This document shows, in pieces, positions 14,081 through 21,827 of a stretch of 27,358 nucleotides of DNA. Under the pieces are notes generated by a model. The model was not told the origin of the DNA. It worked only from the letters and a program-made list of their open reading frames with translations, and made no database searches. Both the position numbers and the translations under genes were made by a program. Each line of letters starts with the position of its first letter. Within the stretch, counting starts at the first letter, position 1. Source of the DNA: Holosporales bacterium (GTDB taxonomy: Bacteria > Pseudomonadota > Alphaproteobacteria > BNTO01); NCBI GenBank assembly GCA_031257945.1, contig JAIRNU010000019.1, positions 1 to 27,358 on the forward strand. The letters run 5' to 3'.

Positions 14081-14394
14081 TGTCTACAGAAAAAGAAAAT
14101 AAGGTTGTTTTTAAAGATTACGATATTTTGCGTTATCCGTTGGTGACGGAAAAAACAACGGCGGCTGGGGAAAATGGCCAGTATTTTTTTGTCGTTGATA
14201 AAAGGGCGACAAAGGGCGATATAAAGCAGGCAGTTGAAAGAGTTTTTTCCGTGAAAGTGAAGTCCGTTAATACGATGATTCGCAAGGGAAAATTGAGAGC
14301 GTTCAGGGGGCATAAAGCGCTGCTTTCTGATGTTAAAAGAGCGGTAGTTTGCCTGGAAAAGGGCGAGAGTATTATGTTTGTCTCCGGAGTTTGA
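14080..14394 (+). CDS. rplW: 50S ribosomal protein L23
   Basis: L23 sits at the tunnel exit and docks trigger factor and SRP. The 104-residue protein contains DILRYPLVTEKTT, YFFVVDKRATKGDIKQAVER and VKVKSVNTM. The first 12 residues (STEKENKVVFKD) are a somewhat long hydrophilic lead. It overlaps the end of rplD by one base. Confidence 0.97.
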   Translation: MSTEKENKVVFKDYDILRYPLVTEKTTAAGENGQYFFVVDKRATKGDIKQAVERVFSVKVKSVNTMIRKGKLRAFRGHKALLSDVKRAVVCLEKGESIMFVSGV

Positions 14395-14396
14395 TT

Positions 14397-15209
14397 ATGG
14401 CACTAAAACAGTATAACCCCACTACGTCGTCGCAAAGGCAGCTTGTTGATATAGATCGTTCTAATTTGTGGAAGGGTAGGCCGTTTCGCAAGCTGACTAA
14501 AGGGCTGAACAACGATAGTGGACGAAATAATTTTGGAAGAATAACGAGCCGTCATCGTGGTGGCGGGCACAAGAGGCTGTATCGGCAGATCGATTTTCTT
14601 CGCAACAAAAATGGCGTTTTTGGGACGGTGGAACGTATAGAGTATGATCCCAACCGTACGGGCTTTATTGCTTTGATTAAATACGATGATGGGGAGTATC
14701 GGTACATTTTGGCTCCTAATAAGTTGAAGGTTGGAGATAAGGTTGTTGCAGACGAGATTACCGACGTAAAGCCAGGGAACTGCATGTTATTAAAGAATAT
14801 TCCCCTTGGTACGATTGTCCATAATATTGAGCTTAAAGTTGGGCGAGGGGGGCAGTTGTCCCGCTCTGCCGGAGATGGTGTACAAATTATGGGTAGGGAT
14901 AGCGGGAATGTTATTTTGAAATTGCCGTCTGGGGAGGTGCGCTTGGTTCGCGGCGAGTGTAGGGCGACTATTGGGGAAGTGTCTAACGCCGATAATCAGA
15001 ATAGGAATTATTCGAAGGCAGGGCGGATGCGTTGGCTAGGCGTTCGGCCGCAAACTCGCGGTATTGCTATGAACCCAGTGGATCACCCTCATGGAGGGCG
15101 TTCTAATGGTGGCTGTCATCCAAGTACGCCTTGGGGGATTTGTACGAAGGGTAAAAAGACGAGGAAGAATAAGGCTACGAATAAGTATATTGTTCGCAGG
15201 CGGAAGTAG
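14397..15209 (+). CDS. rplB: 50S ribosomal protein L2
   Basis: L2 is essential for subunit association and peptidyl transfer. The 270-residue chain from the ATG at 14397 begins MALKQYNPTTSSQRQ and contains ITSRHRGGGHKRLYRQIDF, NPVDHPHGGRSNGG with the conserved His, and a basic C-terminus KTRKNKATNKYIVRRRK. CCGGAG lies just upstream. An earlier start at 14349 inside rplW is rejected. A 105-nt gap to rpsS follows, long for this operon. Confidence 0.97.
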   Translation: MALKQYNPTTSSQRQLVDIDRSNLWKGRPFRKLTKGLNNDSGRNNFGRITSRHRGGGHKRLYRQIDFLRNKNGVFGTVERIEYDPNRTGFIALIKYDDGEYRYILAPNKLKVGDKVVADEITDVKPGNCMLLKNIPLGTIVHNIELKVGRGGQLSRSAGDGVQIMGRDSGNVILKLPSGEVRLVRGECRATIGEVSNADNQNRNYSKAGRMRWLGVRPQTRGIAMNPVDHPHGGRSNGGCHPSTPWGICTKGKKTRKNKATNKYIVRRRK

Positions 15210-15314
15210 GAATTTGTTTAAAATTGTTGTTTGGGTGCTTGATTTATTAGTTGCGTTTTGATAACCTGTATTTCTGGGGAGATATGTTTTGTGAGGATTT
15301 TGTAGGAGTTCGTT

Positions 15315-15593
15315 GTGGCTAGGTCTGTGTGGAAAGGTCCGTTTTTTGACCGATATTTATTGAAAAAGGTTGAGACTGTGCTCGCCTCGGGGCGGAGCGA
15401 CGTTATAAAGACGTGGTCTCGGCGTTCGACGATTATTCCGCAGTTCGTGGGGGTAACGTTTGGAGTACATAACGGTCATAAGTTTATGCCAGTTTTCATT
15501 TCTGAAAATATGGTTGGACATAAGTTAGGAGAGTTCGCTCCGACGCGTACGTATTACGGTCACGGAGCCGACAAAAAGGTGAAGAAGAGGTAG
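15315..15593 (+). CDS. rpsS: 30S ribosomal protein S19
   Basis: S19 is a 30S head protein contacting S13. The 92-residue chain begins MARSVWKGPFFDRYLLKK and includes WSRRSTIIPQFVGVTFGVHN and GHKLGEFAPTRTYYGH. The start is GTG, preceded by TAGGAG. The 105-nt upstream spacer (15210-15314) is AT-rich; I could not identify a convincing promoter in it. Confidence 0.97.
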   Translation: MARSVWKGPFFDRYLLKKVETVLASGRSDVIKTWSRRSTIIPQFVGVTFGVHNGHKFMPVFISENMVGHKLGEFAPTRTYYGHGADKKVKKR

Positions 15594-15595
15594 TT

Positions 15596-15955
15596 GTGAG
15601 TGGAATTTCTGCGCAAGCAGTTTTGAAAAAAATTAGGGTAAGCCCGCGGAAGCTAAATTTGGTAGCGGCGGCTATACGTGGTAAGCACGTTAGTGATGCG
15701 CTTGAGTATCTTCAGTTGTGTCCCAAGAGAATATCGACTGAGGTGTACAAGACCTTGCGTTCGGCTGTTGCCAATGCGGTGAATAACGATGGGGCAAAGG
15801 TGTCTGCTCTTTATGTTGATGAGGCGTTCGTTGGGCGGAGTTTTACTTTGAAACGCTTTATGGCCAGGGGACGAGGGCGTAGTAGCGCTATTCATAAGCC
15901 GTTTAGCCACTTGAGCATATTAATTTCGGAAAGAGATTTCGAGGAAGAGGACTAG
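15596..15955 (+). CDS. rplV: 50S ribosomal protein L22
   Basis: L22 is a tunnel-lining protein. The 119-residue chain has VSPRKLNLVAAAIRGKHV, AVANAVNNDGA and the extended loop LKRFMARGRGRSSAIHKP. The start is GTG, two bases after the rpsS stop, and its ribosome binding site AAGAGG lies within the end of rpsS. Confidence 0.97.
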   Translation: MSGISAQAVLKKIRVSPRKLNLVAAAIRGKHVSDALEYLQLCPKRISTEVYKTLRSAVANAVNNDGAKVSALYVDEAFVGRSFTLKRFMARGRGRSSAIHKPFSHLSILISERDFEEED

Positions 15956-15958
15956 AGT

Positions 15959-16741
15959 ATGGGGCAAAAGGTAAATCCAATTGGGATGCGGTTAGGAATA
16001 AATAGGATTTGGGATTCGTGCTGGATTAGCAAGCGTGACTATGCTAAGTGCTTGCATCAGGATTGCGCTATCCGCGAGTATATTCAAAAAGAGCTAGGGC
16101 AGGCTGGGATATCCAGGGTTGTGATTGAAAGACCGGATAAAAGGGCATGTTTAACTGTATATGCCGCGCGGCCTGGGGTCTTGATCGGAAAGAAAGGGGC
16201 TGATATTGAGAAGCTTAAGAAGACGATCTCGAGGATCACAGAGGCTGACGTTTCTATTAATATTGTTGAAGTAAGGAAGCCCGAGGTAGACGCTAAATTG
16301 GTTGCCGAAGGGATCGCGCAGCAAATAGAGCGGCGTGTATCTTTTAGACGGGCAATGAAGCGCGCTATGCAGTCTGCAATGAAATTGGGTGCATTAGGGA
16401 TACGGATCAATTGCTCTGGCCGGCTTGGTGGGGCAGAAATCGCTAGAATGGAATGGTATAGGGAAGGGCGTGTTCCTTTGCATACTCTTAAGTCTGATGT
16501 TGATTTTGGGTTGGGCGTTGCAAAGACCACTTATGGTACGTGCGGTATTAAAGTTTGGATTTATCGCGGTGATCAGAAGGGGTACAGTCATGAGCAGCAT
16601 AAAGAGGCGAATCAGAAAGGATACGGCCATGAGCCGCACAAAGAAACGAGAGAAAGGGAGCGAGATAGAGACAGGGATAGAGATAGGGGCAGGGATAGAG
16701 ATAGAGATAGAAGACCGTCGGGTCAGGAGTTAAGAGGGTAG
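15959..16741 (+). CDS. rpsC: 30S ribosomal protein S3 with repeat-rich basic/acidic tail
   Basis: The first ~205 residues are a standard S3 (mRNA entry and helicase face of the 30S). They include MGQKVNPIGMRLG, the KH loop GVLIGKKGADIEKL (73-86), and WYREGRVPLHTLKSD. S3 normally ends soon after KVWIYRGD, yet here ~55 residues follow. First come two near-copies of a 13-residue unit (QKGYSHEQHKEAN and QKGYGHEPHKET; 206-230), then an Arg/Asp/Glu alternating tract (231-251), then PSGQELRG. The tail is encoded by degenerate short GATAGA-like DNA repeats. Some alphaproteobacterial S3 proteins carry charged C-terminal extensions, but this repeat composition is distinctive. Confidence 0.97.
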   Translation: MGQKVNPIGMRLGINRIWDSCWISKRDYAKCLHQDCAIREYIQKELGQAGISRVVIERPDKRACLTVYAARPGVLIGKKGADIEKLKKTISRITEADVSINIVEVRKPEVDAKLVAEGIAQQIERRVSFRRAMKRAMQSAMKLGALGIRINCSGRLGGAEIARMEWYREGRVPLHTLKSDVDFGLGVAKTTYGTCGIKVWIYRGDQKGYSHEQHKEANQKGYGHEPHKETRERERDRDRDRDRGRDRDRDRRPSGQELRG

Positions 16742-16742
16742 C

Positions 16743-17156
16743 ATGTTATTTCCGAAAAAAACGAAGTATAGAAAAGCCTTTAAAGGGCGTATCCATGGGA
16801 GCGCTTGTACTGGTGTTGACGTTGCTTTTGGGACGTATGGGCTTAAGGCAATGGATCCCGCCAGGATTACTGCGCGCCAAATTGAGGCGGCCCGTAGAGC
16901 AATTACGAGGCATATGCGCCGCGCTGGGCGGTTGTGGATTCGGGTTTTCCCGGATATTCCAGTTTCTAAGAAACCGGCCGAGGTTCGGATGGGAAGCGGA
17001 AAAGGATCGCCGGAATTTTGGGTGTGCCGGGTGAAGCCGGGGCGCATTTTATTTGAGTTAAATGGGGTTTCTGAGGAAGTTGCGCAGGCTGCGTTTAAAT
17101 TGGCTGCGGAGAAGTTGCCAATTGCAACGAAGTTTGTGAAACGAATGGGGATGTAA
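16743..17156 (+). CDS. rplP: 50S ribosomal protein L16
   Basis: L16 organises the A-site tRNA region. The 137-residue chain begins MLFPKKTKYRKAFKGRIHG and includes ARQIEAARRAITRHMRR, then PVSKKPAEVRMGSGKGSPEF. It begins one base after the rpsC stop with its ribosome binding site GAGGG inside the rpsC end. Length and sequence are standard. Confidence 0.97.
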   Translation: MLFPKKTKYRKAFKGRIHGSACTGVDVAFGTYGLKAMDPARITARQIEAARRAITRHMRRAGRLWIRVFPDIPVSKKPAEVRMGSGKGSPEFWVCRVKPGRILFELNGVSEEVAQAAFKLAAEKLPIATKFVKRMGM

Positions 17157-17174
17157 TTTTTGAAGGGTTGATGT

Positions 17175-17372
17175 ATGGATTTTAGTTTATTGGCAGGTAA
17201 GACGTTTTCTGAGTTGTATAAGTTGCTAGAGGAGCGGAAAAGAGAATTGTTTAATATGCGTATACAGAAGGTGACTGGGCAGGAGTTCAAGTCCCATAGA
17301 GTGAAGGAGGTTCGCCGCGATGTGGCGAAAATCATAACGCGTATCGCTCAGATGAAGACGAGAGGGGAGTAG
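17175..17372 (+). CDS. rpmC: 50S ribosomal protein L29
   Basis: This small helical protein lies beside the tunnel exit. The 65-residue chain shows ELYKLLEERKRELFNMRIQK and a C-terminal VRRDVAKIITRIAQ helix, the family pattern. AAGGG lies about 10 bases upstream of the ATG; another ATG at 17171 is out of frame. rpsQ begins two bases after the stop. Confidence 0.95.
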   Translation: MDFSLLAGKTFSELYKLLEERKRELFNMRIQKVTGQEFKSHRVKEVRRDVAKIITRIAQMKTRGE

Positions 17373-17374
17373 TT

Positions 17375-17644
17375 ATGCCGCGCAGAGTTTTAACAGGGAC
17401 TGTTGTTAGTGATAAGTGTGATAAGACTGTAGTTGTCCGTGTAGCGTGTAGTTTCTTGCACCCGGTGTACAAAAAGATGGTTAAAAGGCATAAGAAGTAT
17501 TTGGCTCATGATGATGGCAATGTTCATAAGATTGGTGATGTAGTGAATATAATTGAGTCCCGCCCTTTTTCTAAAAACAAAAAATGGGCTGTTGTCGAAG
17601 ATGCTAGTAGGCCTGTTATAGATAGTATAGATAGAACGGTATAA
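17375..17644 (+). CDS. rpsQ: 30S ribosomal protein S17
   Basis: S17 is an early-binding 30S body protein with an OB-fold. The 89-residue chain begins MPRRVLTGTVVSDKCDKTVVV and includes the conserved loop HPVYKKMVKRHKKYLAHD and IIESRPFSKNKKWAVVE. GAGGGGAG at the end of rpmC serves as the ribosome binding site. Confidence 0.97.
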   Translation: MPRRVLTGTVVSDKCDKTVVVRVACSFLHPVYKKMVKRHKKYLAHDDGNVHKIGDVVNIIESRPFSKNKKWAVVEDASRPVIDSIDRTV

Positions 17645-17656
17645 TTTGGTGTTAGT

Positions 17657-18025
17657 ATGATTCAGGTTGAAACAAGGTTAAATGTTGCAGATAACTCCGG
17701 GGCAAAGGAGATTATGTGCATTAAAGTTTTGGGTGGCTCGAAGCGCAGGTATGCGTCCGTTGGTGACGTAATAGTCGTTACTGTAAAGGAGGCGATTCCT
17801 GGGGGCAAGGTAAAGGCAGGAGAGGTCCTTCGAGCGGTTATTGTAAGGACGAAGCAGCCTTTGAAGCGGGCGGATGGTTCGTTGATTGCCTTTGATTCCA
17901 ACGCCGCTGTGTTGTTAACGAAGCAGGGCGAGCCGATTGGGACGCGTATTTTTGGCCCTGTTACGCGCGAGTTGCGCGCCTGCGGCCAGATGAAGATCAT
18001 CTCTTTGGCTCCGGAGGTTTTGTAA
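17657..18025 (+). CDS. rplN: 50S ribosomal protein L14
   Basis: L14 binds at the subunit interface. The 122-residue chain begins MIQVETRLNVADNSGAKEIM, includes KVLGGSKRRYASVGDVIVV and ends with KIISLAPEVL. It is standard in length, and its stop overlaps the rplX ATG by one base. Confidence 0.97.
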   Translation: MIQVETRLNVADNSGAKEIMCIKVLGGSKRRYASVGDVIVVTVKEAIPGGKVKAGEVLRAVIVRTKQPLKRADGSLIAFDSNAAVLLTKQGEPIGTRIFGPVTRELRACGQMKIISLAPEVL

Positions 18026-18363
18026 TGTCTACGCCGAGTTTTAAAGTGAAAAGAGGTGATCTTGTGAAGGTTATGGTCGGCCGCGATAAAGGCAAGACTG
18101 GAACTGTTACTAAGGTGTTGCTGGATCGCGGGATGGTGATCGTTGAGGGCGTGCGTAGCGTTGTTCGTTTTACGCGGCCAAGTCAGGCTTGCCCCGAGGG
18201 GAAGATGGCGAAAAATCTTCCGATTAATATATCTAATGTCGCCATTGTTGACCCGATTACCAATGAGATCAGTCGTGTTGGGTACAGAGTGAATGAAAAG
18301 GGCGAAAAGGAGAGGTTTTCCAAAAAGTTTGGGAATGCTATAGAGAGGAATTACAAAGGATGA
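18025..18363 (+). CDS. rplX: 50S ribosomal protein L24
   Basis: L24 initiates 50S assembly. The 112-residue chain carries the KOW motif (KRGDLVKVMVGRDKGKTGTV) near the N-terminus and SRVGYRVNEKGEKERFSKK near the C-terminus. CCGGAGG in the end of rplN is the ribosome binding site. A 63-nt spacer to rplE follows, with a small GACG/CGTC hairpin of unknown meaning. Confidence 0.97.
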   Translation: MSTPSFKVKRGDLVKVMVGRDKGKTGTVTKVLLDRGMVIVEGVRSVVRFTRPSQACPEGKMAKNLPINISNVAIVDPITNEISRVGYRVNEKGEKERFSKKFGNAIERNYKG

Positions 18364-18426
18364 TGTCGACAATTGTGTTTTTATCTGATTTTGACGTTGT
18401 AGCGTCGGATATGTGAGGGTAGAAAA

Positions 18427-18978
18427 GTGGAAAGTGTTTTAAAAAATGGTCTAAAAGAGCGGTTTCACGGCGAAATCAAGCAGAGGCTTGCCAAAGAGCT
18501 TGGGATTACTAATCCTTTTCAGGTGCCGCGGGTTGTGAAAGTCGTTTTGAACATGGGGGTTGGCGATGTCGCGCAAGACAGCAAGAAGTTCGATATCGCG
18601 CTTGAGGAGCTAACGCTTATCGCAGGGCAGCGGGCCGTGCCAACTCGCGCAAAGCAGTCTATTGCTTCTTTTAAGATTAGGACTGGTATGGCGATTGGTG
18701 TGAAGGTTACTTTGCGCGGGAATCGTATGTACGAGTTCCTTGATCGGTTGATTAATGTGGCGCTTCCTAGGGTGCGTGATTTTCATGGCTTTTCAGCGAG
18801 AAGTTTTGATGGGCATGGGAATTATTCGCTGGGGATTAGGGAGCAAATTGTTTTCCCAGAGATTAATTATGATAAAGTCGACAAGATTCGTGGGCTTGAT
18901 GTGACGATTTGCACAAGCACCAATGATAATAAGGAAGCATTGCTGCTGTTGCAAATGCTTAATGTACCGGTTCGTTGA
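18427..18978 (+). CDS. rplE: 50S ribosomal protein L5
   Basis: L5 binds 5S rRNA in the central protuberance. The 183-residue chain begins with a GTG start (MESVLKNGLKERFHG) and includes VPRVVKVVLNMGVGD, AVPTRAKQSIASFKIRTGM and REQIVFPEINYDKVDKIRG. GAGGG lies upstream. It is uniform with the family. Confidence 0.97.
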   Translation: MESVLKNGLKERFHGEIKQRLAKELGITNPFQVPRVVKVVLNMGVGDVAQDSKKFDIALEELTLIAGQRAVPTRAKQSIASFKIRTGMAIGVKVTLRGNRMYEFLDRLINVALPRVRDFHGFSARSFDGHGNYSLGIREQIVFPEINYDKVDKIRGLDVTICTSTNDNKEALLLLQMLNVPVR

Positions 18979-18991
18979 GAGAGGATGTTTT

Positions 18992-19297
18992 ATGGCGAAA
19001 TTGAGTTCGATTGAAAATAACAAAAGGCGCATGAGGCTGATAAAGGGAAAGTCCGCGTCTCGTGCGGCCCTTAAGGCTGTGGTTACGAATAAGAATACGG
19101 ATTTCACGGATCGTATGATGGCGGTTCACAAATTGGCCGAGATGCCTCGCAATTCATCGAGGGTTCGGTATCGTAACCGTTGCGAGGTTACGGGTAGGCC
19201 GCGTGGTTTTTACAGATATTTCAAGATGTCGCGCATTTCTCTTAGGGAGTATGCGTCGTTTGGTTTGTTGCCTGGGGTTACTAAGGCAAGTTGGTAG
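18992..19297 (+). CDS. rpsN: 30S ribosomal protein S14 (zinc-free form)
   Basis: This is the long, zinc-independent version of S14 (101 residues). It has KGKSASRAALKAVV and RNRCEVTGRPRGFYRYFKMS but lacks the paired CxxC motifs of the short form. The ATG at 18992 (MAKLSSIENNKRR) has GAGAGGA upstream. An in-frame ATG at 18923 would read back through the end of rplE and is rejected. The protein ends at 19297. Confidence 0.97.
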   Translation: MAKLSSIENNKRRMRLIKGKSASRAALKAVVTNKNTDFTDRMMAVHKLAEMPRNSSRVRYRNRCEVTGRPRGFYRYFKMSRISLREYASFGLLPGVTKASW

Positions 19298-19329
19298 TTA
19301 GTATTGATTTTGTAGATGTTGGTGATGAT

Positions 19330-19728
19330 ATGTTGATTTTAGACCCGGTTGGGGATTTGCTTACGAGAATACGGAATGGGCAAAAGGCAAAGAAGCCTAG
19401 TGTTAGCGCCCCTGCGTCGAAAGAACGCGAGGCGGTACTTAGGGTTTTGGTTTCTGAAGGGTATATTTCGAATTATACGAAAGTCAAGAACCAAAGGGGA
19501 TTTGACGAGCTGCAAGTAAAGTTGAAGTATGTCAATGGGCATGGCAGTATTCGCTCGATAACGCGTGTTTCGAAGCCGGGGCGCAGGGTTTATTCTTCAG
19601 TGAGGGATTTGGTGCCTGTTTGCAACGGCCTTGGTATTAATATATTATCTACACCTAGGGGCGTGATGTCCGATGTAGAGGCTCGCAAGGCTTTTGTCGG
19701 CGGCGAAGTTATTTGTAAGGTTTTTTAG
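19330..19728 (+). CDS. rpsH: 30S ribosomal protein S8
   Basis: S8 binds the 16S central domain and in E. coli represses the spc operon. The 132-residue chain from the ATG at 19330 begins MLILDPVGDLLTRIRNGQ and ends with STPRGVMSDVEARKAFVGGEVICKVF, written here in two parts: STPRGVMSDVEARK and AFVGGEVICKVF. An open frame back to 19291 (a start within the rpsN end) is rejected because S8 proteins start at this Met. The ribosome binding site is weak. Confidence 0.96.
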   Translation: MLILDPVGDLLTRIRNGQKAKKPSVSAPASKEREAVLRVLVSEGYISNYTKVKNQRGFDELQVKLKYVNGHGSIRSITRVSKPGRRVYSSVRDLVPVCNGLGINILSTPRGVMSDVEARKAFVGGEVICKVF

Positions 19729-19762
19729 GTTATTGGTAGGAATGGTTAGTAGGGAATAGGTT

Positions 19763-20296
19763 ATGTCGAGAGTTGGTAAACATCCAGTAAAAATACCGAG
19801 CGGCGTTGCGGTGACGCGCAATGGCGATATTCTTACTTTTAAGGGAAAATTAGGGGAAGATTCGTTGAAGGTTCCTGGCTGCGTTGATGTTGCAATGCAA
19901 GGGGCGGAGATCAGCGTCGTACCCAACGATAGTACTAAATTTGCAAGTGCCATGTGGGGGACCGTTCAAAGAATGATTTCCAATATAGTGAAGGGGCTGA
20001 CGGACGGGTTTACGGTGTCTCTTGATCTTGTTGGCGTTGGATATAAGGCGGCTGTTGTCGGGCGAAAGCTAGTGCTTCAGCTGGGGTACAGCCACGATAT
20101 TGAGTATGAAATACCCGAGGGTGTGACGATAAAGTGCGAGAAGCCAACGTCTATTGCTATTACGTCTTATTCGAAGCAGCAGGTTGGTGAAATTGCTGCC
20201 GTTTTGAGATCCTACAGGAAGCCCGAACCGTACAAAGGTAAGGGCGTTATTCGTGCAGGGGAGTTTGTTGTCAGGAAAGAAGGGAAAAAGAAATAA
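19763..20296 (+). CDS. rplF: 50S ribosomal protein L6
   Basis: L6 lies at the base of the L7/L12 stalk near the factor-binding site. The 177-residue chain begins MSRVGKHPVKIPSGVAV and has YKAAVVGRKLVLQLGYSHD and RKPEPYKGKGVIRAGE near the C-terminus. The stop overlaps the rplR ATG by one base. Confidence 0.97.
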   Translation: MSRVGKHPVKIPSGVAVTRNGDILTFKGKLGEDSLKVPGCVDVAMQGAEISVVPNDSTKFASAMWGTVQRMISNIVKGLTDGFTVSLDLVGVGYKAAVVGRKLVLQLGYSHDIEYEIPEGVTIKCEKPTSIAITSYSKQQVGEIAAVLRSYRKPEPYKGKGVIRAGEFVVRKEGKKK

Positions 20297-20652
20297 TGTT
20301 GTCATCGGTTCAATTGCGATTGCGCAGAAAAGAAAGGCAGCGTACCAAGATGCGGCGCGTTGTTGGGGATAGGTATAGGCTGAGCGTTCACAGGACTGGG
20401 CGCCATATATATGCCCAAATCATAGACGATAAAACGGCCAGAACGTTGGTTTCCGCGTCTACGCTTAGCCCTGAGGCTGGCGGGATTAAAGGTGGGAACA
20501 AAGCGGCAGCGGCGTTTGTTGGCGAGCTTATCGCGAAAAAGGCGAAGGAAAAGGATATCTCGACCGTTGTTTTCGATCGGTCAGGTTTTCTTTACCATGG
20601 GCGCATAAGGGTATTGGCAGAAAGTGCTAGAGAGCACGGTTTGGTTTTTTAA
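20296..20652 (+). CDS. rplR: 50S ribosomal protein L18
   Basis: L18 binds 5S rRNA. The 118-residue chain includes RLSVHRTGRHIYAQIIDD, the GGNKAAAAFVGELIAKKAKE helix and VVFDRSGFLYHGRIRVLAES with REHGLVF at the end. It is standard, with rpsE nine bases later. Confidence 0.97.
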   Translation: MLSSVQLRLRRKERQRTKMRRVVGDRYRLSVHRTGRHIYAQIIDDKTARTLVSASTLSPEAGGIKGGNKAAAAFVGELIAKKAKEKDISTVVFDRSGFLYHGRIRVLAESAREHGLVF

Positions 20653-20661
20653 GGAAAGATT

Positions 20662-21312
20662 ATGGCAAAGAATTCAGCTGAGCGCAGGGACAAAGGCCGC
20701 GATGAGCAGCCGCAGTTTGTCGAGAAGTTAATCAGTGTGCGCCGTGTTACCAAGGTTGTTAAAGGCGGGAAAACGCTGCGCTTTTCTGCTTTGGTGATTG
20801 TTGGCGATAAGAAAGGGCAGGTTGGTTACGGGACTGGCAAGGCTCGTGAGGTCCCCGAAGCCGTGAAAAAGGCTGTGGAAAAAGCGAAGCGCGATATGGT
20901 GCGCATTCCGCTCCGCGAGGGGCGGACTTTGCATCACGATGTTTCGTGTGCGGTTGGCGCTGGGCATGTGTTCATTCGTAGTGCACCGTCTGGAACTGGT
21001 GTGATTGCGGGGGGGTCTATGCGCGCAATTTTTGAAGCGCTTGGGATTCAGGATGTTGTTGCAAAATCTGTTGGGAGCTCTAATGACCATAATGTTGTTC
21101 GAGCAACGTTTGGGGCTTTGGAGCAGGTATCCTCGCCGCGGGCCATTGCTAATAGGCTTGGGAAGAAACTAGGCGATATTGTGAACCGCCGGGATGGTGG
21201 CTTTGGGAAGGTTCTTTCGAAGCGTGCAAAAGCTGACTTTGATGAAGAGGATCAAGACGTACCTGGTGGCAAAGCCGGATTACAAGATGATGCAGAGACT
21301 GGTGAAATATAA
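20662..21312 (+). CDS. rpsE: 30S ribosomal protein S5 with acidic C-terminal tail
   Basis: S5 contributes to decoding fidelity and mRNA unwinding. The core is normal: EKLISVRRVTKVVKGGKTLR, VGYGTGKAREVPEAVKKAVE, then GTGVIAGGSMRAIFEALGIQ and GSSNDHNVVRATFGAL. The protein has 216 residues against about 165-190 usually. Residues ~190-216 (ADFDEEDQDV, then LQDDAETGEI) form an acidic tail. The next gene, rpmD, begins with a much longer acidic arm, so the pair shares a compositional oddity. Confidence 0.97.
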   Translation: MAKNSAERRDKGRDEQPQFVEKLISVRRVTKVVKGGKTLRFSALVIVGDKKGQVGYGTGKAREVPEAVKKAVEKAKRDMVRIPLREGRTLHHDVSCAVGAGHVFIRSAPSGTGVIAGGSMRAIFEALGIQDVVAKSVGSSNDHNVVRATFGALEQVSSPRAIANRLGKKLGDIVNRRDGGFGKVLSKRAKADFDEEDQDVPGGKAGLQDDAETGEI

Positions 21313-21327
21313 TACGGAGATTGTTTT

Positions 21328-21810
21328 ATGGTTAACGAAGAAGATATTGTGAGCGGCGTAGCGACTGAGGGTGCTGGTAGTGACGGGGCTGGAGCTGGTG
21401 CTAGCGTTGAGGTCGAGGCTGAGGCCAGTGAAGCCGAACCTGCGGCTGAAGTCGAGGCTGAGGTCAGTGACGCCGGGATTGGTGAAGGAGAATCCGCTGC
21501 TAAAGTTGAGGTCGAGGCTGAGACTAGCGTAGGAGTCGGCGCTAGCGCTAGTAAAGCAGCCTTGCCTAAGAGCGCAGCCAAAGTAGCCAAAAAGCGTAGG
21601 CCTGCAAGGGTTTGGGCTGGTGAAGCTGCTGAAAATATCGTAGTAGAACAGTATAGCAGTACAATCCGCCGTCCTAGAAGGCAGATCCTGCAGGTTCGCT
21701 CCCTTGGCCTTGGGCGGATAGGTAAACGGAACACTTTACCGGCAATACCGCCGGTTGTGGCCCTGGTTGAGAGGCTGAAGCATTTGGTCCGGGTTATTGG
21801 GAATGATTGA
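21328..21810 (+). CDS. rpmD: 50S ribosomal protein L30 with ~100-residue acidic N-terminal arm
   Basis: The last ~58 residues are L30: VVEQYSSTIRRPRRQILQVR, then SLGLGRIGKRNTLPAIPP and ALVERLKHLVRVI. L30 in bacteria is usually ~60 residues, but this protein is 160. Residues 1-80 are Glu/Ala/Val/Ser/Gly-rich (VEVEAEASEAE, AEVEAEVSDAG, KVEVEAETSVG), followed by a short basic hinge KSAAKVAKKRRPAR. Three 15-bp DNA repeats GA(G/A)GTCGAGGCTGAG (21409-21423, 21448-21462, 21508-21522) underlie the arm. The ATG has ACGGAG upstream and no later ATG exists in frame, so the arm is probably translated. Its role is unknown. Confidence 0.92.
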   Translation: MVNEEDIVSGVATEGAGSDGAGAGASVEVEAEASEAEPAAEVEAEVSDAGIGEGESAAKVEVEAETSVGVGASASKAALPKSAAKVAKKRRPARVWAGEAAENIVVEQYSSTIRRPRRQILQVRSLGLGRIGKRNTLPAIPPVVALVERLKHLVRVIGND

Positions 21811-21827
21811 ACTTTTGGGAGATAACT

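Noticed and set aside
16425..16733. Plus-strand 102-codon frame inside rpsC
   Set aside because: Out-of-frame reading of the S3 repeats; the RE/IE-rich end is a by-product of the GATAGA-like repeats.
17662..18372. Minus-strand 236-codon frame
   Set aside because: A long shadow of rplN and rplX; no start signals and no domain, while the plus strand encodes well-known proteins.
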